Assembly: GCF_900113965.1 (NCBI RefSeq) | Contig: NZ_FORI01000003.1 | Span: 186,001-250,000 of the forward strand | DNA from: Treponema bryantii | GTDB lineage: Bacteria > Spirochaetota > Spirochaetia > Treponematales > Treponemataceae | Direction of reading: 5' to 3' | Length of the DNA stretch: 64,000 bases | Part shown: piece by piece, positions 7,921-15,918 of the stretch | Numbering within the stretch: position 1 is the first letter of the stretch | Layout of the letters: every line of letters starts with the position of its first letter | Position numbers and translations under genes: made by a program | The notes under the pieces: generated by a model | Told to the model about the DNA's origin: nothing | The model's input: only the letters and a program-made list of their open reading frames with translations | Databases searched by the model: none

Positions 7921-8238
7921 TTACTGATTTTTTAATAATTCCAGCATTTTTCTAAAAGCGCTGTCTTCTTTATTAAGTTCTCGTGAACCACGTGTAATTT
8001 TACAAAGCGACATAGCAAACTTATTTGCAATCTCGCGCTGTGTTGTTCCTTTATCAATTTCTTTTACCAAAAGCCAGCGGTTTGCAATATCCTTAAGTTC
8101 AGGCTTTGTAAAGAGACAGTTGAAAAACTCATATATAAAAGCTTCATCACCTGACTTTAAAATCAAATGACAAAGCTCTTTTATTGTAGCGGAAATTTCT
8201 TCTTCTGAAATACCCTTTGTTTCTTTGTTATCGTTCAT
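7921..8238 (-). CDS. TrpR/YerC/YecD-family transcriptional regulator
   Basis: 105 residues, all helical in character, matching the TrpR superfamily. The helix-turn-helix TTQREIANKFAMS runs from about residue 65 and is followed by KITRGSREL, which includes the Arg of the TrpR tryptophan-contact motif ITRG. It probably binds DNA as a dimer with a small-molecule corepressor. No tryptophan biosynthesis or transport gene is nearby, so the target is unknown. ATG 8238 has no SD, and a -10 hexamer lies 6 bp upstream. The next gene on the strand encodes the ankyrin lipoprotein. YerC-type function rather than true Trp repression is possible. Confidence 0.8.
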   Translation of the reverse strand: MNDNKETKGISEEEISATIKELCHLILKSGDEAFIYEFFNCLFTKPELKDIANRWLLVKEIDKGTTQREIANKFAMSLCKITRGSRELNKEDSAFRKMLELLKNQ

Positions 8239-8244
8239 AGAAAC

Positions 8245-8272
8245 AGTATATCAGAAAATATAGAAATTGCAA
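8245..8272 (-). promoter_or_regulatory. Predicted promoter of the trpR-like gene (leaderless type)
   Basis: Minus-strand TTGCAA (8272-8267), 16 bp spacer, TATACT (8250-8245), then 6 bp to ATG 8238. The gap GTTTCT has no SD, so the transcript should start at or beside the AUG. Confidence 0.55.
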
Positions 8273-8287
8273 ATGCAAAAAAAAATC

Positions 8288-9115
8288 TTACTTTAAGAGG
8301 GATTCAATCTTTTCGGCTGCATCCTTGAGTTCTGGGATATCCAGGCTTTCGATGTCTCCGGCGTCTACTGCACGGCTTGTTTCTTCCTGCATTGGAATGC
8401 GTGCAAGAACCGGAATATTAAAGCTCTTTGCAATCTGATCAATATTGCTCTTACCGAAAACTGTAATTTCCTTACCGCAGTCAGGACACTTTACATAGCT
8501 CATGTTTTCAACAATTCCAAGAATAGGAATGTTCATCATATTAGCCATGTTTACAGCCTTTTCTACGATTACACGAACCAGCTGCTGTGGAGAAGAAACT
8601 ACGATAATTCCATCGATTGGAAGTGACTGGAATACAGTAAGCGGTACATCACCAGTTCCCGGTGGCATATCCACGAACATAAAATCAACATCCTTCCATA
8701 CTACATCTGTCCAGAACTGTTTTACAGCACCTGCAATTACCGGACCACGCCAGATAACAGGGTCTGTTTCATTCTGAAGAAGGAAGTTCATTGACATAAG
8801 CTGAATGCCAGAATCGGTTACAACAGGATTCAATGCATCTTCGTTATCAAGAGCAGTAGCACGTTCGTCGCCTACTCCAAAGCTTTCTGGAATAGAAGGA
8901 CCTGTAATATCTGCATCAAGAATAGCAGAACGGAATCCGTCTTTATTAACACGGGCAGCAAGAAGGCTGGTTACAAGAGACTTACCAACTCCTCCCTTAC
9001 CACTAACAATACCAATAACTTTCTTTACGCTGCTACCAGCACGCAGGTTAACCTGCAAATCTCTTTTTGAACAATCCTGACTGCATGAACCACAGTCGTG
9101 TGTACATTCTGCCAT
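8288..9115 (-). CDS. mrp: Mrp/NBP35-family Fe-S cluster carrier ATPase
   Basis: 275 residues. P-loop GKGGVGKS at 39-46 in the deviant Walker form of the MinD/Mrp class, D-x-D-I-T-G-P-S switch region, FVDMPPGTGD motif and the paired cysteines C-P-D-C that bind a bridging Fe-S cluster in the dimer. An extra cysteine group (C4, C8, C11, C15) lies at the N-terminus, as in NBP35-type proteins. Role: ATP-dependent scaffold or carrier for Fe-S clusters delivered to target enzymes in the cytoplasm. GAGGT precedes ATG 9115. It is transcribed alone, divergent from putP. Dedicated Fe-S targets in the window could include PflA, but no link is visible. Confidence 0.92.
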   Translation of the reverse strand: MAECTHDCGSCSQDCSKRDLQVNLRAGSSVKKVIGIVSGKGGVGKSLVTSLLAARVNKDGFRSAILDADITGPSIPESFGVGDERATALDNEDALNPVVTDSGIQLMSMNFLLQNETDPVIWRGPVIAGAVKQFWTDVVWKDVDFMFVDMPPGTGDVPLTVFQSLPIDGIIVVSSPQQLVRVIVEKAVNMANMMNIPILGIVENMSYVKCPDCGKEITVFGKSNIDQIAKSFNIPVLARIPMQEETSRAVDAGDIESLDIPELKDAAEKIESLLK

Positions 9116-9191
9116 AATTTACCTCAATTAAAATATAATAATATTATTGTAGAAATACAACAAAAAAAAGATTTGAGAAGTTCAGTTACTA

Positions 9192-9220
9192 TTAACAAGA
9201 ACAATATAAATAAGTATAAT
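9192..9220 (+). promoter_or_regulatory. Predicted promoter of putP
   Basis: TTAACA (9192-9197), 17 bp spacer, TATAAT (9215-9220), giving a leader of about 30 nt before the GAGGT SD and ATG 9259. Confidence 0.5.
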
Positions 9221-9258
9221 TTAAGAAATACATTAAAACTAAAGTGAGGTATAACTAA

Positions 9259-10812
9259 ATGACTCCACAAATGATTGCCAAGATTCTTGCTTTTGTCATT
9301 TATCTTGGTTTTATGATTTACATCGGTCTTAGAAATGCTAACAAGAACTCTACTTCTGCCGATTTCTTCCTGGGTGGACGCAAAGCCGGCCCATGGGTAA
9401 CTGCCCTTTCTGCTGAAGCTTCAGACTCATCTGCATGGCTTTTGATGGGACTTCCAGGACTCTGCTATCTTGGTGGTGTAAAAGAAACCTTCTGGACAGC
9501 CCTTGGTCTTATTGCCGGAACTTATCTCAGCTGGCTGTTTATCGCAAAGCCATTACGCAAGTGTTCAATCACTTTCGGTGACTCAATCACAATTCCAGAG
9601 TTCCTTTCTAACCGTTTTAAAGACAAATCACATGTTCTTTCTATTGTATCTGTTGTATTCATTGTTTTATTCTTCACAATTTATACAGCTTCTGGATTTG
9701 TAGCTTGTGCTAAGCTCTTTAATTCTGTATTCGGACTTCCTTATCATGCAGGTCTTGCAATCGGACTTTTAGTAATCCTCTGTTATACAATCACTGGTGG
9801 TTATACTGCTGTTTGTTCTACAGACTTTGTACAGGGTATGCTGATTGTAATTGCCTTCATCATTTCTGCAATTGTTGCTGTATTCTCTCTTGGTGGTGTT
9901 TCAAGCGCAATTTCAAGTGTTCAGACTTTCCAGGCAGACGCTATTGTTGGTAAGTTTGGTGATGCAATGAAAAACGCTTTCACAGCAAACCAGAGCTACA
10001 AAGGAATGAGCATTGTATCTGCTCTTGCATGGGGGCTCGGATACTTTGGTATGCCTCATATCATCGTTCGCTTTATGGGAATCCGCTCTAATACAGAAAT
10101 TAAAAAGGCACGCCGCATCGGTATTTCATGGATGATTATTTCTTACGTAGGAACCTTCATCATCGGTACTCTTGGTACTGTATATCTTTTCAAGCACGGA
10201 ACAATTCTTGGAACAGGTGCTGATACTGTAATCGAAGGAATCACACACTACGGAGATGCAGAAACAGTATTCTCTGCTACAATGCAGAATATGTACCCTG
10301 CTTTCATCGCAGGTATCTTCCTTTGTGCAATTCTTGCGGCTTCAATGTCTACTGCAGACTCACAGCTTCTTGCTGCTTCTTCTGCTGTTAGCCAGGATAT
10401 TTACAAGGGACTTATCAAAAAAGATGCTGGTGAAAAAGAAGTTTTGAACATCAGCCGTTTCGTTGTATTTGTAATCGCTTTGATTGCCCTCTTCCTTTCA
10501 TTGAATCCTAACTCTTCAATTTTTGGACTTGTATCATTTGCATGGTCAGGCTTTGGTGGAACCTTTGGACCTCTCGTAATTCTCGCTCTCTACTGGAAGC
10601 GCACAACTGCTCAGGGTGCAATTGCAGGTCTTATCTGTGGTGGTGTTACAGATGTAGCATGGCACTATCTTCACGGCGGCATTTTCGATCTTTACGAAAT
10701 TGTTCCAGCATTTGTAATCTGTCTTGTAGTAACAATTGTTGTTTCTCTATGCACAAAGCCAGATGCAGAAGTTGCTGCTAAGTTTGATGAATATAAGGCA
10801 TTGGCTGATTAA
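9259..10812 (+). CDS. putP: Sodium/proline symporter PutP
   Basis: 517-residue solute:sodium symporter family protein with about 13 hydrophobic helices. Recognisable PutP stretches are SADFFLGGRKAGPWVTALSA, the S-D-S-S-A-W-L-L-M-G-L-P-G sodium/proline site in helix 2, and ASMSTADSQLLAASSA in the later helices. It imports proline using the Na+ gradient at the inner membrane. Length is close to E. coli PutP (502). GAGGT precedes ATG 9259. Single-gene unit with a strong hairpin terminator 25 bp after the stop. No proline catabolic gene is adjacent. Other substrates of the family are possible, but the helix-2 motif favours proline. Confidence 0.9.
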   Translation: MTPQMIAKILAFVIYLGFMIYIGLRNANKNSTSADFFLGGRKAGPWVTALSAEASDSSAWLLMGLPGLCYLGGVKETFWTALGLIAGTYLSWLFIAKPLRKCSITFGDSITIPEFLSNRFKDKSHVLSIVSVVFIVLFFTIYTASGFVACAKLFNSVFGLPYHAGLAIGLLVILCYTITGGYTAVCSTDFVQGMLIVIAFIISAIVAVFSLGGVSSAISSVQTFQADAIVGKFGDAMKNAFTANQSYKGMSIVSALAWGLGYFGMPHIIVRFMGIRSNTEIKKARRIGISWMIISYVGTFIIGTLGTVYLFKHGTILGTGADTVIEGITHYGDAETVFSATMQNMYPAFIAGIFLCAILAASMSTADSQLLAASSAVSQDIYKGLIKKDAGEKEVLNISRFVVFVIALIALFLSLNPNSSIFGLVSFAWSGFGGTFGPLVILALYWKRTTAQGAIAGLICGGVTDVAWHYLHGGIFDLYEIVPAFVICLVVTIVVSLCTKPDAEVAAKFDEYKALAD

Positions 10813-10836
10813 AAGCTTTCGTCGTACAGACAAAAA

Positions 10837-10867
10837 AAACTGCTCAATTAGAGCAGTTTTTTTTTTT
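10837..10867 (+). terminator. Rho-independent terminator of putP
   Basis: Arms AAAACTGCTC (10837-10846) and GAGCAGTTTT (10852-10861 region) with a 5-nt loop AATTA, followed by an uninterrupted T-run to 10867. Confidence 0.85.
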
Positions 10868-10876
10868 GTAAAAGTC

Positions 10877-10947
10877 GGCAGGCATAGCCTGCCTCTGAGG
10901 CATTTTTTCGATAATCCTAAACTGGCCCGCTGTCGCAGCCCAGTTTT
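10877..10947. repeat. Two small hairpins between putP and ABC system 1
   Basis: GGCAGGC (10877-10883) pairs with GCCTGCC (10887-10893). AAACTGG and CCAGTTT (about 10919-10946) enclose a CTG/CAG inner stem. They may mark the end of the minus-strand ABC operon, but no T-run follows on that strand, so a terminator is uncertain. Confidence 0.4.
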
Positions 10948-10968
10948 TAACGGATTTTCGATTGTAGC

Positions 10969-12174
10969 CTATTCCTTAATAGCGCCGCCGGCAACACCTT
11001 CAGCGAGTTTCTTCTGTGAAGAGAAGTAAACGATAAGAACCGGAACAGTTGCAATAATAAGAGCTGCAATCTGCCAGCCAAGCTGAATACCAGTACGGCT
11101 AGAGAATGAGAAGATTCCAACAGGCAATGATTTAGTTGCTTCAGCAGAAGCCATTACCAGTACAAGAAGGAACTCATTCCAGATACCAAGTGCAGTCATG
11201 ATACTGATTGTTACAATAACAGGAACTGTCATAGGAACAATGATTGCAATGAATGTCTTGAATGGAGTTGCACCATCAATATATGCAGATTCTACAAGTG
11301 AATATGGCAAGCCACGAATGTATGTAGAAGAAAGCATTACTGACATTGGAAGACCGAATGCTACATAAACCAGAATAATACCAACATGAGTATTAGTAAG
11401 GTGCATTTTTGTAAGCATAAGGAACAATGGAACCAAAAGCTGGTTTACGTCAAGAAGATATCCAAGTCCAATTGCAGCAGCAATAATAGCTGATACTTTC
11501 TTATACTTAAACTTTGTAGTTCCGTATCCAAGCATAAGACCAAGCAGTACAACAAGGAAGGTTGAGATAAGAGTATAAATAATACTGTTTACAAACTTCA
11601 TTCCAAGTTCACCGCGGCTCCATGCAGAAGTATAGTTCCACCAGATAGTCTGCCAGTTGATTTTAGCCTGAATCAGTGCAGGGAAATCAGAAACCTTTAC
11701 CTGAACACCTTCTCCCGGCTGAATATCACGAATGACACGACCATCAGAAGTCTTCAAGTCTGCTGGAAGAGAATCACGAAGAATAAAATGAACCTTAATT
11801 CTTTTATGAGCACCAATATTTGGAGACTCAAGGATCATAATCTTCTTGTTGATTTCAGTATAGTTTTTAGTATCTCCTCTACCTGATTTACTAACAATAC
11901 CAAGCTTTTCAAGCATTCCCTTTGGATAAACAATATTTGTCTGTGGTTCTACTACATCCAGATATCCGTCTCTTACGTGGAAAAGCTCATAAGGCATGGA
12001 ATAAATATCTTTAGTAAGCTCTTCGTTTGTCTTGAATGAAGAATATGCCATCCAAAACAGTGGAGCTACAGTAATTATTGTCCAGAGAATAAATATGAAA
12101 TACGATAGAGGTTTTGCCCCGTATCTGGAAAAAAATGATGTTTTAGGAACTTCGCCTTTTTCTGTTTTTGCCAT
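10969..12174 (-). CDS. Sugar ABC transporter permease (MalG/CUT1 type) with large insert
   Basis: 401 residues, about 120 longer than usual for MalG-like permeases. The C-terminal half has the normal transmembrane core and the EAA loop (ESAYIDGATPFKTF.. ..IVPM) that docks the ATPase. The extra length lies between the first transmembrane helix (ILWTIITVAPLFWMAYSSF) and the core helix NSIIYTL: about 145 residues, predicted periplasmic, where roughly 40-50 are usual. With the MalF-like gene (2 bp away) and the binding-protein gene upstream it forms a carbohydrate importer. No ATPase gene is linked, so a shared MsmK/UgpC-type ATPase elsewhere is inferred. Substrate probably an amino-sugar or other oligosaccharide, from context. 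Confidence 0.88.
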   Translation of the reverse strand: MAKTEKGEVPKTSFFSRYGAKPLSYFIFILWTIITVAPLFWMAYSSFKTNEELTKDIYSMPYELFHVRDGYLDVVEPQTNIVYPKGMLEKLGIVSKSGRGDTKNYTEINKKIMILESPNIGAHKRIKVHFILRDSLPADLKTSDGRVIRDIQPGEGVQVKVSDFPALIQAKINWQTIWWNYTSAWSRGELGMKFVNSIIYTLISTFLVVLLGLMLGYGTTKFKYKKVSAIIAAAIGLGYLLDVNQLLVPLFLMLTKMHLTNTHVGIILVYVAFGLPMSVMLSSTYIRGLPYSLVESAYIDGATPFKTFIAIIVPMTVPVIVTISIMTALGIWNEFLLVLVMASAEATKSLPVGIFSFSSRTGIQLGWQIAALIIATVPVLIVYFSSQKKLAEGVAGGAIKE

Positions 12175-12176
12175 AA

Positions 12177-13124
12177 TTAATAATCCTCATCAGTACCAAG
12201 TTTTTTACCAACCCACTTGCTGAACAAAATTATAATAATACTGATTAATACAATCATGTTCGCAATAGCAGCACCATATGCAAATCTCAGAGGATCTTTT
12301 GCATTATTAAACGCAATTCGGTACATGTAAATAGGCAGTACTTCTGCGTTAATTCTCTGTTTACCTTCTGAAGCCAGGGCAAAGATTAATCCGAAGCCTT
12401 TTAACGAACCAGCAATTGCAAGAATACAAGATGTAAGAATAGAAGAAGCAAGAAGAGGAATTGTAATCTTAAAGAAGATCTGAACCTCTGAAGCACCGTC
12501 TATTTTTGCAGCCTCAAACATACTGTCATTAATTTTCTGAAGGTTTGCCAGGAAGATAATCATATAGAAACCTGTATACATCCAGATAAGCGCTATGGCA
12601 ATCGGAATCATACATTTATTAGGATCCATCATCATACTAAATTGTGCGTTAGGATCTTTAGTAACAGACTGAATGATTCTTGAAACCGGACCATCAACCA
12701 TAAACAACATTCGCCACATGATACCAATTACGATTGTAGAGAGGAACTGTGGAAGGAATACCATTGACTGGAAGAAGGTTGCACCTTTAACCTGTTTTCT
12801 GTACAGAATGAAGGCAAGAATAAATCCAATAGGAATCTGACCAAAAACCGAAACAACAACAACAATCATGTTGTTTTTAAAAGCATGCCAGAATTCAGGA
12901 ACATTGTTAGAAGCATCTACAAGTCCTCTGTTCATAGTCATTACTTTTATGTAGTTTGCTAAACCTACAAATTTTGCAGGTTCATCTGAGTTTGGATTGT
13001 AATTTGTAAAACTTAAAAATAAAGAATAACAAATTGGATAAGCAATAATAAGAAGATATATTATTAAACCGGGAGCAATAAAGCTTATATAAGTGGCTAA
13101 ATCTCTTTTATCTGTCTTTCTCAC
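12177..13124 (-). CDS. Sugar ABC transporter permease (MalF/CUT1 type)
   Basis: 315 residues from GTG 13124, chosen because AAGGA lies 8 bp upstream and the product then begins VRKTDKRDLATYISFIAPG, a normal start for this family. The longer frame from 13178 would initiate within the loop of a terminator-like hairpin. Six transmembrane helices and the EAA motif (FEAAKIDGASEVQIFFKITIP) are visible. It pairs with the MalG-like protein to form the membrane channel of sugar ABC system 1. Expression is probably lower than that of the binding protein because of the intercistronic hairpin. Confidence 0.88.
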   Translation of the reverse strand: MRKTDKRDLATYISFIAPGLIIYLLIIAYPICYSLFLSFTNYNPNSDEPAKFVGLANYIKVMTMNRGLVDASNNVPEFWHAFKNNMIVVVVSVFGQIPIGFILAFILYRKQVKGATFFQSMVFLPQFLSTIVIGIMWRMLFMVDGPVSRIIQSVTKDPNAQFSMMMDPNKCMIPIAIALIWMYTGFYMIIFLANLQKINDSMFEAAKIDGASEVQIFFKITIPLLASSILTSCILAIAGSLKGFGLIFALASEGKQRINAEVLPIYMYRIAFNNAKDPLRFAYGAAIANMIVLISIIIILFSKWVGKKLGTDEDY

Positions 13125-13152
13125 GATTTTTTCCTTACTAATTGATAAAATA

Positions 13153-13192
13153 AAAGGGGTATTTCTATAAATCATCATAAAAATACCCCTTT
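13153..13192 (-). terminator. Intercistronic hairpin/attenuator between binding protein and permease
   Basis: Perfect 12-bp arms AAAGGGGTATTT (13153-13164) and AAATACCCCTTT (13181-13192), loop 16 nt. On the minus strand the stem is followed by TTTTATTTTATC, so it resembles a partial terminator. This would give more binding protein than permease. Confidence 0.7.
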
Positions 13193-13236
13193 ACAAAGAA
13201 CCGGCAATAATTATTTCTAATTATGCGGTTTAATCA

Positions 13237-14508
13237 TTACTGTGCATCAAATGCTTTCTGAACATTAGCAGCAAGAGCAGCTGGAGTGATCTTTCCAGAT
13301 ACGATATCCTGCATACCAGCGTTCAAAGTATCATTAGCTACACCAGTAAGATAAGAGTCGATTACATAGCATGAAGGATATGCACCGAGTGTTGCTTTTT
13401 CAGCGATACATGGATCCATTCCAGCTGGGAGCTTGAAGTTCTTAATGATTGGAGCAGAAATACCACCGTCCTGGAGTCTCTGTACAGTTTCTTCATAGCT
13501 GTAGAAGTAAGCCATCCATCTCTTAGCAGCGTCAAGAACCTTCTTGTCCTTTGTACCCTTCTTTGTGATACCATATCCAACCTGCCAAGCACCAGCCAAT
13601 GAACCAGCACAAGCTTTTTCACCTGGAACCTGTGGGATAGAAATGAGTTTTACAGACTTAGAAAGTTTTCCGAGATTCTGTTCACCGAATGCCCACTGTC
13701 CGTCAATGTACATAAGATACTTGCCGTTTACGAAGTTAGACATACCAGTTCCGTTATCTGTAAGAACAGAGTTAGGATCAAGAACACCGTCCTTTACCCA
13801 TGTAGAAAGAACTGAAAGTGCATCTACGAATCCCTGATCTGTGAATTTAACCTGCTTGTTTACAGCTTTTTCGATCCACTTAAGATCGCCAGTTGTTCTT
13901 GGGATAATACCAGACATTACACAAGAACCCCATACCCAACCATCAGCACCGTGTGTTGACATAAGCTGGATTCCGTTAGCCTTACATGTCTTAGCAAGAG
14001 CTTTCATGTCTTCGTATGTTTCTGGGATTTTTCCACCGATCTTGTTAAGAAGATCCATGTTGACAGCAACTACAGTACAGTAGTTAGATCCACCAAGTGG
14101 AAGATATGGTTTTACACCTGTTCCGAAGAAGTCTGGCACCAAAGAAGCATCAATGTTTTCTGGATAGTAAGGAACGTTGTTAATCTGCTGTCCAGCTTCC
14201 TGCCATTCAGCACCCCAACGAGCATCAGCACCCATGTAAGCGATATCAGGAACATCGCCAGCAGCAAGACGAGAAACAGCCTTCTGATGATATGCTTCAT
14301 CATAAAGCAATTCATAGTTAACCTTTACATCAGGATTTGCATCCATGAATTCTTCACAGATTCTCTTGAATGTCTGTCCTTCTGCGTTAGAGTTGTCACC
14401 ATAACCCATGATATTCAAGGTAACCTGCTTTACTTTCTTTGCCTTTGGTGCAGCAAACAATGAAGTAGCGATTACGAGAATGCTCGCTACTGCCAACAAT
14501 TTTTTCAT
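13237..14508 (-). CDS. Extracellular sugar-binding protein, ABC system 1
   Basis: 423 residues from ATG 14508 with AGGAGG at ideal spacing. The upstream 15 codons in the open frame are not needed. Signal peptide MKKLLAVASILVIATSLFA with a probable SPase I cut before AP, so a soluble periplasmic protein rather than a lipoprotein. The body has the family-1 binding-protein pattern (VTLNIMGYGD.., repeated Trp/Tyr, AGGS/AGAWQVG stretch near the hinge). First gene of the unit with both permeases. A strong promoter and palindrome lie upstream. Ligand unknown; the neighbouring ROK regulator and GlcNAc genes suggest a beta-linked oligosaccharide. Confidence 0.9.
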   Translation of the reverse strand: MKKLLAVASILVIATSLFAAPKAKKVKQVTLNIMGYGDNSNAEGQTFKRICEEFMDANPDVKVNYELLYDEAYHQKAVSRLAAGDVPDIAYMGADARWGAEWQEAGQQINNVPYYPENIDASLVPDFFGTGVKPYLPLGGSNYCTVVAVNMDLLNKIGGKIPETYEDMKALAKTCKANGIQLMSTHGADGWVWGSCVMSGIIPRTTGDLKWIEKAVNKQVKFTDQGFVDALSVLSTWVKDGVLDPNSVLTDNGTGMSNFVNGKYLMYIDGQWAFGEQNLGKLSKSVKLISIPQVPGEKACAGSLAGAWQVGYGITKKGTKDKKVLDAAKRWMAYFYSYEETVQRLQDGGISAPIIKNFKLPAGMDPCIAEKATLGAYPSCYVIDSYLTGVANDTLNAGMQDIVSGKITPAALAANVQKAFDAQ

Positions 14509-14597
14509 ACAAAAGCCTCCTATTTTTTTTGTAATGAAAGTTATATTAAACAAAGGTTAGTACCCCAAAAGGACAAACTTCCCTCTGTCTATTAACA

Positions 14598-14640
14598 ATA
14601 ATAAAACAAAATTTTAATTTGTCAACGAAAACCTTTTCGT
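14598..14640 (-). promoter_or_regulatory. Promoter of ABC system 1 with abutting palindromic operator
   Basis: Minus strand: TTGACA (14625-14620), 16 bp spacer, TATTAT (14603-14598). Touching the -35 is ACGAAAA-CC-TTTTCGT (14625-14640), perfect 7-bp arms, followed at 14644-14651 by another CGTTTTCC half. A repressor here would block the polymerase. The ROK protein encoded just upstream or a LacI-type protein elsewhere are candidate ligands. Confidence 0.65.
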
Positions 14641-14655
14641 AAATCGTTTTCCTCT

Positions 14656-15918
14656 TCATTTTTTTTCACAAATTTCTATATTTTCTCCATTTTTAACAGC
14701 TAACAGACTCTTTTCAATACTTCGTTTATGTAAATCAAAAAGCTCATCCCACTTTAATACTGAATATGAAGCCTTATTTTCCAGCATCTGAACTTCGCAT
14801 AATTTCTGAATGCACATGAGCGCTGCGCCCTTGGAAATGCCAAAAGCATCATCTTCCATAACGCAAAGCTCAGCTCCGCAGTTCTTCAAAACAGCATTGA
14901 ACTGCGGTACACGGTCTTCAATAATTTCAACCATCAGGTCACGTCGGTATCTTGGCTGGCCGTGAATATAAATGGTTTCTGGTTCAAGAAGCGGAACCAT
15001 CATTGTAAGAGTTCCAAAAAGATCCTTAACCCACTCTGCGTAAGAATCATCAACAGTATCAATTGTTTTAAGAACTGCTTCAGGAAGGCCTGTCTGTCCC
15101 TTCTGGTATGATTTCCAGGAACGCGAAATATATTCACCTACGGCATAATTTCTTCCGTTCACAATGCGGCCATTCATCGTAATAGAAAGACCAACACCAA
15201 TACCTTTTCCTGTGCTTTCAGGATAAGTCAAAACAGGATTTCCCGCATAATTTCTTGCAAGCACACAAAGGAAATCTCTTTTATCTGTATATTTATTTAA
15301 TGCAAGCTGAAGCCATGAACAGCAGCGAGCATCATTTTCCATGAAAAGCGGGATTCCGTAACGGTTTCCAAGTACAGAAGCATAAGCAAAATCATTAAGT
15401 CTGAAAGGGGCCGAATGTTTAATAACACCACTATCAATATCGATAATGCCTGGAATTCCAATGCTGATTGCAAGAGGGCGCAAAGGATTAATATTTACAT
15501 CCTGAATAATACTTTGGATGATTGAATCTACCATGTAAACAAAAAGTTCTTCAGGTTTATCAATCAAAACAGGATTTACAGGTGTTCTTCCAAAATTTTC
15601 ATATACAGTTTTACCATCAAAAGCCACAACTGCAACATGATAAAAATCAAGCTGAATCTCAATTCCAATTACACAGCCAAAATCCGGATTGATTGAAAGG
15701 AAAACAGGTTTGCGTCCGCCCTTCTCTGTTGGAACTCCACGATCACCTTCTGTTATAAGACCAGACTCAACCAGTGTACCGATAATGTTTGAAACTGTTG
15801 AACGGTACAGTTCAAGCTTTCGGGCAATATCAATTCTGCTGAAATTCGGATTTTTCCAAACCGTTTCAAACACTCGGGAAAGATTAGAATTACGCTGAAA
15901 GGTATTATTAACGTGCAT
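14656..15918 (-). CDS. ROK-family transcriptional regulator (NagC/XylR type)
   Basis: 420 residues: an N-terminal winged helix-turn-helix (about residues 15-60, SRIDIARKLELYRSTVSNIIG) joined to a ROK sugar-kinase-like domain that senses a sugar or sugar phosphate (IGIEIQLDFYHVAVV.., SIGIPGIIDIDSG, FMENDARC). The cysteine-rich zinc motif of many ROK proteins (C-x-C-G-C-x-x-G-C) is absent and a G-E-Y-I-S-R segment stands in its place. It is encoded between ABC system 1 (same strand, 148 bp downstream) and the divergent GH20-nagA-nagB-hexokinase operon, so repression of one or both is inferred. No clear SD precedes ATG 15918. Confidence 0.88.
   Translation of the reverse strand: MHVNNTFQRNSNLSRVFETVWKNPNFSRIDIARKLELYRSTVSNIIGTLVESGLITEGDRGVPTEKGGRKPVFLSINPDFGCVIGIEIQLDFYHVAVVAFDGKTVYENFGRTPVNPVLIDKPEELFVYMVDSIIQSIIQDVNINPLRPLAISIGIPGIIDIDSGVIKHSAPFRLNDFAYASVLGNRYGIPLFMENDARCCSWLQLALNKYTDKRDFLCVLARNYAGNPVLTYPESTGKGIGVGLSITMNGRIVNGRNYAVGEYISRSWKSYQKGQTGLPEAVLKTIDTVDDSYAEWVKDLFGTLTMMVPLLEPETIYIHGQPRYRRDLMVEIIEDRVPQFNAVLKNCGAELCVMEDDAFGISKGAALMCIQKLCEVQMLENKASYSVLKWDELFDLHKRSIEKSLLAVKNGENIEICEKK

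Noticed and set aside
12177-13178. Longer MalF-like protein starting at ATG 13178 or 13175
   Set aside because: This start lies in the loop of a terminator-like hairpin and adds residues atypical of the family; GTG 13124 has an SD.
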